From NCBI RefSeq assembly GCF_937988725.1, contig NZ_CALKHS010000009.1, positions 533,744 to 597,743 of the forward strand: DNA of 64,000 nucleotides. The letters run 5' to 3'. Below the pieces are notes generated by a model. That model searched no databases. It was not told the origin of the DNA and saw nothing but the letters and a program-made list of their open reading frames with translations. Position 1 is the first letter of the stretch. Every line of letters starts with the position of its first letter. The DNA comes from an uncultured Castellaniella sp. GTDB taxonomy: Bacteria > Pseudomonadota > Gammaproteobacteria > Burkholderiales > Burkholderiaceae_B. Position numbers and translations under genes: made by a program. Of the stretch, positions 1-7,154 are shown piece after piece.

Positions 1-1963
1 GCTGGTACAGCATGTCGCCCTGCCCCAGCAGCGTTTCGGCGCCCATCTGGTCCAGGATGGTGCGGGAATCGATCTTGGACGAGACCTGGAAGGCGATGCG
101 GGTGGGAATGTTGGCCTTGATCAGGCCGGTGATCACGTCCACGCTGGGGCGCTGGGTGGCCAGGATCAGGTGCACGCCGGCCGCCCGCGCCTTTTGCGCC
201 AGGCGGGCGATCAGTTCCTCGACCTTCTTGCCCACCACCATCATCAGGTCGGCCAGCTCGTCGATGACGACCACGATCATGGGCAGGGTGTTCAGGGGTT
301 CGGGCGCGTCGGGCGTGAGCGAGAACGGATTGGGAATGGGCTGTTCCTGTTTCTGGGCCTCGCGGATCTTGGCGTTGTAGCCGGCCAGATTGCGCACGCC
401 CAACTTGCTCATGAGCTTGTAGCGCTTTTCCATTTCGGACACGCACCAGTTCAGGGCGTTGGCCGCGTGGCGCATGTCGGTGACGACGGGCGCCAGCAGA
501 TGGGGAATGCCTTCGTAGACGGACATTTCCAGCATCTTGGGATCGATCAGGATCAGGCGCACCTGGCTGGCGTCGGCTTTATAGAGCAGCGACAGAATCA
601 TGGCGTTGATGCCCACCGACTTGCCCGAACCGGTGGTGCCCGCCACCAGCAGGTGGGGCATCTTTGCCAGATCGGCGACCACCGGATTGCCCGCGATGTC
701 CTTGCCCAGCGCCATGGTCAACATCGAGGCGCTGCTGTGATAGACCTGGGACCCCAGGATTTCCGACAGGCGCACCATCTGGCGGCGCGGATTGGGCAGT
801 TCCAGCCCCATCAGGTTCTTGCCCGGAATGGTTTCCACCACCCGGATGCGCACCAGGCTGAGGGCCCGGGCCAGGTCCTTGGCCAGATTGACGATCTGGC
901 TGCCCTTGACCCCCGTGGCGGGCTCGATTTCATAGCGGGTGATGACCGGGCCGGACTGGGCCGACACCACCGTGACGCTGACGCCAAAGTCCGACAGCTT
1001 CTTTTCGATCAGGCGCGAGGTGAATTCGATGGTTTCGGGCGAGACGGTTTCCTGGGCCTGCTCGACCGGATCCAGCAGGGACAGGGCCGGCAGGCCGCCG
1101 CCCAGCGCCGGGTCTTCCTTGACGGTGAAGAGCGCCTGCTGCTTTTCCTGCTGGACGCGCGGGGACTTGGGCACCGTGGTGACGGTGGGCTCGATGCGCA
1201 CCGGCTGTTCGTGCACCAGCTGCGTCTGGCGGGTCTCGACGATTTCCTGGCGCTCGGCCTGGGCTGTCTGGCCGGCCCGGCGGTCCAGCCAGGCGTTTTT
1301 CAGGTAGAGCAGCCGGCGCGCCGCCAGTTCCAGGTAGTAGCCGACCTTTTCCGAGACGTTGAGCCAGGAGAATCCGAAGAACAGGCTGGACCCCATAACG
1401 ATGAAGGCCAGCAGCAGCAGGGTGCCCCCGGCGCTGCCCGCGGTTTCGGCCAGGATGCCGGCCAGCAGGCGGCCCAGCTGCCCCCCGGCGCCCGCCGGCA
1501 GGGCGGTCCCGAGGCTTTGCAGGCGCAGGGCTTCGATGCCCATGCAGCCCAGGAACAGCAGCGTGAAGCCGATGCCGACTTCCCAGCGCACCCGGGGCAG
1601 CAGTTCCGGGACCTTGGACGGCAGCACCACGCGCGTCAGGCGATAGAAGCCCGCCGCGACGTGGCGCAGCATCAGCAGCACCCACAGCCAGGCGGAGGCG
1701 CCGAACAGATACAGCATCAGATCGGCCACGTAGGCCCCGAACGTGCCGCCCCAGTTCTGGGTGGCGCCGATGGTCAGGGAGTGCGACCAGCCCGGATCGG
1801 ACCGGTGCCAAGTTCCCAGGACCAGGATCAGCCAGCCGGCGACCGCCGCGAGCAGGATCCAGCGGGCCTCGCGCAGCAGGCCGGTCAGGCGCGTCTGCAA
1901 GGGTGAAGGGCCATTGCGCACGTTGCGCGTGGAGCGGGAAGAGGTCACCGGAATTCTAGCCAT
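1..1963 (-). CDS. ftsK: DNA translocase FtsK (3' part missing)
   Basis: FtsK pumps DNA at the division septum, where it helps clear and resolve the chromosome terminus. About 654 codons are present. The N-terminal 200 or so residues contain several hydrophobic membrane segments, followed by a linker and the RecA-like motor. Walker A reads GTTGSGKSVG near residue 445 and Walker B reads VVVIDELADL near residue 565. The reading frame runs off the left edge, so the end of the motor domain and the gamma DNA-recognition domain are outside the window. The start ATG at 1963 gives an MARIPVTSS N-terminus; a slightly upstream ATG at 1971 is out of frame. The gene is divergent from trxB. Confidence 0.96.
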   Translation of the reverse strand, partial: MARIPVTSSRSTRNVRNGPSPLQTRLTGLLREARWILLAAVAGWLILVLGTWHRSDPGWSHSLTIGATQNWGGTFGAYVADLMLYLFGASAWLWVLLMLRHVAAGFYRLTRVVLPSKVPELLPRVRWEVGIGFTLLFLGCMGIEALRLQSLGTALPAGAGGQLGRLLAGILAETAGSAGGTLLLLAFIVMGSSLFFGFSWLNVSEKVGYYLELAARRLLYLKNAWLDRRAGQTAQAERQEIVETRQTQLVHEQPVRIEPTVTTVPKSPRVQQEKQQALFTVKEDPALGGGLPALSLLDPVEQAQETVSPETIEFTSRLIEKKLSDFGVSVTVVSAQSGPVITRYEIEPATGVKGSQIVNLAKDLARALSLVRIRVVETIPGKNLMGLELPNPRRQMVRLSEILGSQVYHSSASMLTMALGKDIAGNPVVADLAKMPHLLVAGTTGSGKSVGINAMILSLLYKADASQVRLILIDPKMLEMSVYEGIPHLLAPVVTDMRHAANALNWCVSEMEKRYKLMSKLGVRNLAGYNAKIREAQKQEQPIPNPFSLTPDAPEPLNTLPMIVVVIDELADLMMVVGKKVEELIARLAQKARAAGVHLILATQRPSVDVITGLIKANIPTRIAFQVSSKIDSRTILDQMGAETLLGQGDMLYQ

Positions 1964-1971
1964 CCGCCCAT

Positions 1972-1977
1972 TATAAT
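1972..1977 (+). promoter_or_regulatory. Candidate -10 box for trxB
   Basis: The sequence TATAAT is a perfect -10 hexamer in the short ftsK/trxB divergent gap, 31 bases before the chosen trxB start. I see no convincing -35 box at the matching spacing, where ftsK coding sequence already begins, so this rests on the -10 alone. Confidence 0.35.
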
Positions 1978-2008
1978 TGTGCGGTTGATGATGAACGGAT
2001 TTTCTGTG

Positions 2009-2968
2009 ATGTCTACTGCAAAACACGCGAAAGTGATGATTCTGGGCTCCGGCCCGGCCGGTTATACCGCCGCGGTCTACGCCGCGCGCGCCAATCTGTC
2101 CCCGGTGCTCGTCACCGGCCTGGAACAGGGCGGTCAGTTGATGACCACCACCGAAGTCGACAACTGGCCCGCCGACGTGGCGGGCGTCCAGGGGCCGGAC
2201 CTGATGCAGCGCTTCATGGAACACGCCCAGCGCTTCAATACGGAAATGATCTTCGACCACGTCGCCAGCGTCGACCTGTCCAAGCGGCCCTTCGTGCTGA
2301 ACGGCGACACGGGCGCCGCCTATACCTGCGACGCCCTGATCATCGCCACCGGCGCGTCCGCCCAGTACCTGGGGCTGGAATCCGAACACTCCTTCATGGG
2401 CCGCGGCGTATCCGCCTGCGCCACCTGCGACGGGTTCTTCTACAAGAACCAGGACGTGCTGGTGGTGGGCGGCGGCAACACGGCGGTGGAAGAAGCCCTG
2501 TACCTGTCCAACATCTGCCGCACCGTCACGCTGGTGCACCGGCGCGACAAGTTCCGCGCCGAACCCATCCTGGTCGATAAGCTGATGGACAAGGTCGAGA
2601 ACGGCAACATGCGCCTGAAGCTCTTCTACGAACTGCAGGAAGTCCTGGGCGACGATTCCGGCGTCACGGGCGCCCGTCTGCTCAACAACCAGACCGGCCA
2701 GACCGAAGACCTGGCCGTGACCGGCACCTTCATCGCCATCGGCCACAAGCCCAACACGGCCATCTTCGAAGGCCAGCTGGCCATGGAAAACGGCTATATC
2801 ACCACCCGCAGCGGCCTGCAGGGGCTGGCCACGATGACCTCGGTGCCCGGCGTGTTCGCCGCGGGCGACGTGCAGGATCACGTCTACCGCCAGGCCATCA
2901 CCAGCGCCGGCACCGGCTGCATGGCCGCCCTGGACGCACAACGCTGGCTGGAGAATGAAGGACTCTAA
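2009..2968 (+). CDS. trxB: Thioredoxin reductase
   Basis: This is an NADPH-dependent flavoenzyme that reduces thioredoxin in the cytoplasm. The N-terminal FAD-binding motif GSGPAGYTAA, the redox-active CATC site in the sequence ACATCDGFF, the NADPH-binding VVGGGNTAVEEA and the C-terminal FAD motif VFAAGDVQD are all present. The frame is open from 1979, but I chose ATG 2009 because MSTAKHAKVMILGSG lines up with the usual family N-terminus (319 residues). The last 14 bases overlap the following Smr-domain gene, so the two are probably co-transcribed. Confidence 0.96.
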   Translation: MSTAKHAKVMILGSGPAGYTAAVYAARANLSPVLVTGLEQGGQLMTTTEVDNWPADVAGVQGPDLMQRFMEHAQRFNTEMIFDHVASVDLSKRPFVLNGDTGAAYTCDALIIATGASAQYLGLESEHSFMGRGVSACATCDGFFYKNQDVLVVGGGNTAVEEALYLSNICRTVTLVHRRDKFRAEPILVDKLMDKVENGNMRLKLFYELQEVLGDDSGVTGARLLNNQTGQTEDLAVTGTFIAIGHKPNTAIFEGQLAMENGYITTRSGLQGLATMTSVPGVFAAGDVQDHVYRQAITSAGTGCMAALDAQRWLENEGL

Positions 2969-3707
2969 GCCCACGCTGGCCGACCTGCGCCGGCTGCGTT
3001 CCGCCGCCGAACAGGCGGCGCAGCCTCCGGCGCCCACGCCCCGGCCCCGCCCGCGCAAGGCGCGCCGGCCGGGCCGCTCCGGCCAACCGACGCCGACCGC
3101 CCGCCAGGCCGATCCGCCGCCCGTCGCCGACGACGCGCCGCCCGCGCTCGATCTGGCCGACCAGGCGCTATTTCGCCAGGCCATGCGTTTCGTGCAGCCG
3201 CTGCCCGATCACGGCCCGCGGGCGCGGGCGTCCCTGCGCCGCGCCCCGGACAGCCTGCTGCGCGCCCGCCGCGAACATGCCCAGGGAGCGTCCGAATCCC
3301 CCAAGCGGCCGAAACCCGCCCGCCAGCGGCAGCCGGCCCAGGCGGGCATCCTGGATCCCGAGGCCCGGGAGTTCCTGCAGCCCGGCTGCGGGCCCGACCT
3401 GCTGCGCGGCCTGCGGCGCGGCAAATGGATCGCCCAGGCCACCCTGGACCTGCACGGCAGCACGCTGGACGAGGCCCGGGAACGCCTGGACCGCTTCCTG
3501 TCGTCCTGCCTGGAACACGGCATCCGCTGCGTGCGCGTCATCCACGGCAAGGGCATCGGATCGCGCCAGGGCGAACCCGTGCTGAAGTCCGCCATCCGCC
3601 AGCACCTCAGCCGACTGGAAGCCGTCCAGGCCTGGGTCCAGGGCGACGAACGCGACGGCGGCGCGGGCGCCGTGACCGCCCTGCTGCGCCTGCCCCAGGA
3701 ACCCTGA
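2955..3707 (+). CDS. Smr domain protein
   Basis: The C-terminal 90 or so residues form an Smr domain with the diagnostic LDLHGST and RVIHGKG motifs. This domain is the MutS2-type endonuclease-like fold also found as stand-alone SmrA/SmrB proteins, some of which cleave mRNA on collided ribosomes. The first 120 residues are rich in Pro, Arg and Ala and look disordered. The 250-residue protein overlaps trxB by 14 bases, which suggests translational coupling. The precise substrate here cannot be read from the sequence. It is unrelated to the SMR transporter that follows despite the similar name. Confidence 0.85.
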   Translation: MKDSKPTLADLRRLRSAAEQAAQPPAPTPRPRPRKARRPGRSGQPTPTARQADPPPVADDAPPALDLADQALFRQAMRFVQPLPDHGPRARASLRRAPDSLLRARREHAQGASESPKRPKPARQRQPAQAGILDPEAREFLQPGCGPDLLRGLRRGKWIAQATLDLHGSTLDEARERLDRFLSSCLEHGIRCVRVIHGKGIGSRQGEPVLKSAIRQHLSRLEAVQAWVQGDERDGGAGAVTALLRLPQEP

Positions 3708-3740
3708 CGTCCCATTTACCGGCGCCCCCAGGAAGCCATC

Positions 3741-4076
3741 ATGAACATCAGCTGGATCTACCTGATCATCGCCATCGCGGCCGAAGTGATCGCCACGTCC
3801 GCCCTGAAGGCGTCCGCCGGTTTCACCCGGGCGGTTCCGTCCGTCATCACGGCGATCGGCTACGGGCTGGCGTTCTATCTGCTGGCGCTGGCGCTGCGCA
3901 CCATTCCGGTCGGCATCGCCTACGCCGTCTGGTCGGGCGTCGGAATCGTCGCCATCGCCATCATCGGCTATTTCATCTTCGGGCAGGCGCTGGATGCGGC
4001 CGGCATGATCGGCATCGGCCTGATCCTGGCGGGCGTGCTGGTGCTGAACGTGTTTTCCGCATCGGGCGGGCATTGA
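3741..4076 (+). CDS. EmrE-type small multidrug resistance (SMR) transporter
   Basis: This is a 111-residue, four-helix inner-membrane proton antiporter that exports cationic drugs and quaternary ammonium compounds. The essential membrane-embedded acid in helix 1 is Glu15 in the context IAAEVIATSALK. The IAYAVWSGVGIV segment of helix 3 and the closing IGLILAGVLVLN helix closely match EmrE rather than SugE/Gdx proteins. It sits 33 bases after the Smr-domain gene on the same strand and is followed by a terminator hairpin. Confidence 0.88.
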   Translation: MNISWIYLIIAIAAEVIATSALKASAGFTRAVPSVITAIGYGLAFYLLALALRTIPVGIAYAVWSGVGIVAIAIIGYFIFGQALDAAGMIGIGLILAGVLVLNVFSASGGH

Positions 4077-4111
4077 GGCCGCAGGCCGGCCGCCGAAGGG
4101 ACAAATGAACA

Positions 4112-4155
4112 GGGCCGGTGATCAGATCACCGGCCCCGCCAGATTTTCATTTTTA
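4112..4155 (+). terminator. Probable terminator after the EmrE-type gene
   Basis: The arms GGGCCGGTGATC (4112-4123) and GATCACCGGCCC (4125-4136) form a nearly perfect stem. A T-rich stretch, attttcattttta, follows on the plus strand. Confidence 0.6.
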
Positions 4156-4181
4156 TGGGTACCGCCTACAAATGAAAGCGC

Positions 4182-4282
4182 CATCTGTGTAGCGCCAGTG
4201 CCCAAGCAGGGCTGTCTCCTCACCTGCATGTGCAGCATTATGCAGGCTGTATCGACAGATGACACCTAGGGAAGTCCCTAGG
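4182..4282. other. Multi-stem inverted-repeat region, unidentified
   Basis: Between the terminator and the TRAP permease stop there is a gene-free stretch with nested complementary arms. CATCTGT (4182-4188) pairs with ACAGATG (4255-4261). Inside it are GCCC/GGGC (4200-4203/4209-4212) and CCTGCAT/ATGCAGG (4223-4229/4240-4246). Immediately after comes CCTAGGGA-AG-TCCCTAGG (4265-4282). On paper this is a three-way junction plus one hairpin. I recognise no known RNA family, and no U-tract marks an end on either strand. Confidence 0.25.
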
Positions 4283-4304
4283 AAAGCGGTCCGCAGGCGC
4301 ATTG

Positions 4305-6083
4305 TTACAACAGGGCCGGGCCGAAACAGATCGCGGCGCCGGCCAGTCCGGCCAGCAGCCTCAGCCACAGGCGGTGTCCCGAAATGAAGGCGAAGGACAG
4401 CCCCCAGAGCCCGATGCCGATCTGCACGAAGGCGAGCACGGCCAGCCAGGGATGCTCGATCAGCTGCACCAGCCGGGGGTTGGCGATCATGGCCAGCGGG
4501 ATGATGTAGAGCCCCACGCCCAGCCGCATGGCCGAAGCGGCGACCTTCAGCCAGTTCTCGCCCACGATGCCCGCGGCGATGAACACGGTGCCGCACACGG
4601 GCGGCGTGATGGTCGACAGCAGGGCGAACCAGAACACGAACAGGTGCGCCAGCAGCAGATCGATCCCCAGGCGGTTCAGGGCCGGGCCGGCGATCGCCAC
4701 GCAGATGACGTACGCCGCCGTGGTCGGCACCTCCATGCCCAGCAGCAGGCAGGCCACGGCCGTCAGCAGCAGCGCCGGCCACAGGCTTTCCTGCGCCAGC
4801 GCCAGGATGACCGAGGTGACCTTGATGCCCAGCCCCGTCATCCCCAGGACGCCGACCACGATGGAAGCGCAGATGATGATCGCCGCGATCATGGAAATCT
4901 GCCGGCCCGCGATGATGGCGGCTTCGGACATTCTGCGCGCGAAGGCCGACAGCGACACCTTGAAGCGGATGTCCAGGAACAGCAGCAGCACGCCCACCAG
5001 GATCGCCATGCAGGCGGCATACTGGGGCGTCACCTGGGCGATGAACATCTGCTGCAGCAGGACCCCGAACGGCACCAGGAAGAACAGCAGCGTGACGACG
5101 ACGTCGCGCCGGCTGGGCTGGTCTTCCTGATCCAGGGCCCGGAGCCCATAGCGGCGAGCGAACAGATCGATGCCGATCCACACGGCCAGGAAATACAGCA
5201 GGGCCGGCAGCAGGGCCGCCGCCATGATCCGGGTGTACGGCGTCCCGGTGAGCTCGACCATCACGAAAGCGCCCGCCCCCATCAGCGGGGGCATGATCTG
5301 CCCGCCGGAAGAGGCGACGGCTTCCACCGCCCCGGCCAGGGACTTCGGATATCCCATGCGGACCATGGTCGGCATGGTCACGGCGCCGATGGAGGCGGCA
5401 TTGGCCGAGGCGGACCCTGAAATCGACCCGAACAGGGCGGAGGCCAGCACCGCGACCTTGCCCGCGCCGCCCCGCAGGCGGCCCGCCGCCGCGATGGCGA
5501 TGTTCAGGAATCCCTGCCCCGCTTCCCCCACGTTCAGCACGGCGCCCATGATGACGAAGATCGCCACGACGCTGACCGACACCCCCGTCAGCGATCCCCA
5601 GACCCCGCCTTCCGTGATCGTCAGCGTGCCCAGGGCGCTTCCCAGGGGAACGGCCGGATGGCCGAACTGCCCGGGCACGTACTGGCCGAAGAACCCGTAC
5701 AGCAGGCAGACCAGGGCCACCATCGGCAAAGGCCAGCCGATGGCCCGGCGGGCCATCTCCAGCGTCACGCCCAGCAGCACCAGCCCCACGGCGATCTGCA
5801 GGCCGCTATCGAGGAAACCGTACTGGTCGCCCAGGGCATCGGCATTCAGGGCGGTATACAGGCACGCGGCCAGCCCCAGCGACATCACCACCCATCCCGA
5901 CGCCTTCTGCCGCCGCGATCGCGCCGGATAGATGAACAGCCAGGGAAGCGCCAGCGCCATATGCAAAGGCCGCGCCACCAGGGCGGGCACCAGGCCGCTG
6001 AACACCAGGCCCAGGTGAAAGGCGATCGACACCAGCCCCAGGCCCACCCAGATAGGGTGCTGCCGCATCTGCCGCACGACCAT
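4305..6083 (-). CDS. TRAP transporter fused permease (DctQM-type)
   Basis: This 592-residue, very hydrophobic protein has the layout of the fused small and large membrane subunits of TAXI-type TRAP transporters. A short N-terminal multi-helix part precedes a DctM-like permease with the conserved stretch SGSASANAASIGAVTMPTM and the re-entrant-loop type segment SSGGQIMPPLMGAGAF. It would work with the adjacent periplasmic binding protein for secondary, ion-driven uptake of an organic acid. Its ATG follows the stop codon of the binding-protein gene with one base between them, so the pair is a tight operon. Confidence 0.9.
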   Translation of the reverse strand: MVVRQMRQHPIWVGLGLVSIAFHLGLVFSGLVPALVARPLHMALALPWLFIYPARSRRQKASGWVVMSLGLAACLYTALNADALGDQYGFLDSGLQIAVGLVLLGVTLEMARRAIGWPLPMVALVCLLYGFFGQYVPGQFGHPAVPLGSALGTLTITEGGVWGSLTGVSVSVVAIFVIMGAVLNVGEAGQGFLNIAIAAAGRLRGGAGKVAVLASALFGSISGSASANAASIGAVTMPTMVRMGYPKSLAGAVEAVASSGGQIMPPLMGAGAFVMVELTGTPYTRIMAAALLPALLYFLAVWIGIDLFARRYGLRALDQEDQPSRRDVVVTLLFFLVPFGVLLQQMFIAQVTPQYAACMAILVGVLLLFLDIRFKVSLSAFARRMSEAAIIAGRQISMIAAIIICASIVVGVLGMTGLGIKVTSVILALAQESLWPALLLTAVACLLLGMEVPTTAAYVICVAIAGPALNRLGIDLLLAHLFVFWFALLSTITPPVCGTVFIAAGIVGENWLKVAASAMRLGVGLYIIPLAMIANPRLVQLIEHPWLAVLAFVQIGIGLWGLSFAFISGHRLWLRLLAGLAGAAICFGPALL

Positions 6084-6084
6084 G

Positions 6085-7053
6085 TCAGCGCATGCCTTCA
6101 GGGATCTGGATGCCCGCTTCCTGGTAATAGCGCACGGCCCCCGGATGCAGCTTGACCTTGGTCATCATCAGCATGTCGGGCGTCACCGCCTTCCACCAGG
6201 GAGCGCGGTCGCTCAGCGCCGCCTTCTGCTCCCAGAACGTCTTGGTCAGCAGATAGGCGGTCTGATCGTCCATCGCGGTCGTCGTGAATGCCTCGACGGG
6301 CAGGAACGTGGTGGCGACATCCTTGTTCACCCCCGCATAAGTGCCGGCCGGAATGATCTGCTTCAGGCGGCCCGTCTGCGCGATCTGCTCGTCGCTCAGC
6401 GAGACCAGGGACACCGGCATGCTGGCGGCGGCCTCGACCAGATTGGGCGCGGGGAAGGACCCCGCCGTCACGAAACCGTCGATCTGCCCGTTCTTGAGCG
6501 CATCGGCGGCGTTGCCCAGTTCGGCCGAGGCGATCTTGACCTTGCCGTCCAGGCCGAAGAGCTTGATGTATTTTTCACCTTCGGTGGCTCCGAAGCTGCC
6601 CTTGCCCAGCAGGATGGTCTTGCCGGCCATGTCGGAGAACTGATCGACCTGCTGGTCCCCCCGCATGACGAAATGCATGGTCAGGGAAGGAATCGGGAAC
6701 AGCGCCCGGATCGAGGCGAAGGATTCCTTGGGACGATTCTTGAAGGGCCCCGTGCCGGCCATGGCGCTTTCCACCAGGCCCGGCGGCGACGTGAACACAT
6801 AGTTGCCCGACCGGACGGCGGCCTCCATGACGTTCTGCACCGAGCCCTGGCTTTCCTCCACCGTCAGGATGGTGCCTCCCTTCGAACCGGTCTTGATGGC
6901 GTTCGCCAGTTCCACGCCCATCTGGTAGTAGGACGTGCCGGTCTTCGCCGACTTGTAGGCGATGCGCTGTTCCGCATGCCCGGTCGCCGCCAGCCCGAAT
7001 GTGCACAGGGCCGTGATGCCCAGCGCTGCCGCCGTCTTCAGAAATGTCCGCAT
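6085..7053 (-). CDS. TAXI family TRAP transporter solute-binding protein
   Basis: This is a 322-residue periplasmic binding protein with a clear Sec signal peptide (hydrophobic core after MRTFLKTAA, cleavage near GHAEQ). The mature start YKSAKTGTSYYQMGVELANAI is typical of the TAXI family, in which glycine-rich early segments form the ligand site. A good ribosome binding site (GAGGAGAACGG) precedes the ATG. The gene is first in the operon with the fused permease. The ligand is unknown; related proteins bind glutamate or other carboxylates. Confidence 0.88.
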   Translation of the reverse strand: MRTFLKTAAALGITALCTFGLAATGHAEQRIAYKSAKTGTSYYQMGVELANAIKTGSKGGTILTVEESQGSVQNVMEAAVRSGNYVFTSPPGLVESAMAGTGPFKNRPKESFASIRALFPIPSLTMHFVMRGDQQVDQFSDMAGKTILLGKGSFGATEGEKYIKLFGLDGKVKIASAELGNAADALKNGQIDGFVTAGSFPAPNLVEAAASMPVSLVSLSDEQIAQTGRLKQIIPAGTYAGVNKDVATTFLPVEAFTTTAMDDQTAYLLTKTFWEQKAALSDRAPWWKAVTPDMLMMTKVKLHPGAVRYYQEAGIQIPEGMR

Positions 7054-7154
7054 GTTCCGTTCTCCTCAAATGATCCCTGACGGGCATTGAGGGTATACGC
7101 AAGACTTTGCCAGCGTCAATTTTTTATCGCGGGCGATGGCCGGAGGACATCCCC

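Noticed and set aside
170..1906. A long plus-strand frame over ftsK
   Set aside because: The minus strand encodes FtsK with Walker A and B; the plus-strand frame is its antisense shadow.
2955..4076. Functional link between the Smr-domain protein and the SMR transporter
   Set aside because: The names coincide only by abbreviation. One is a nuclease-like domain, the other a four-helix drug exporter, and the gap between them shows no coupling.
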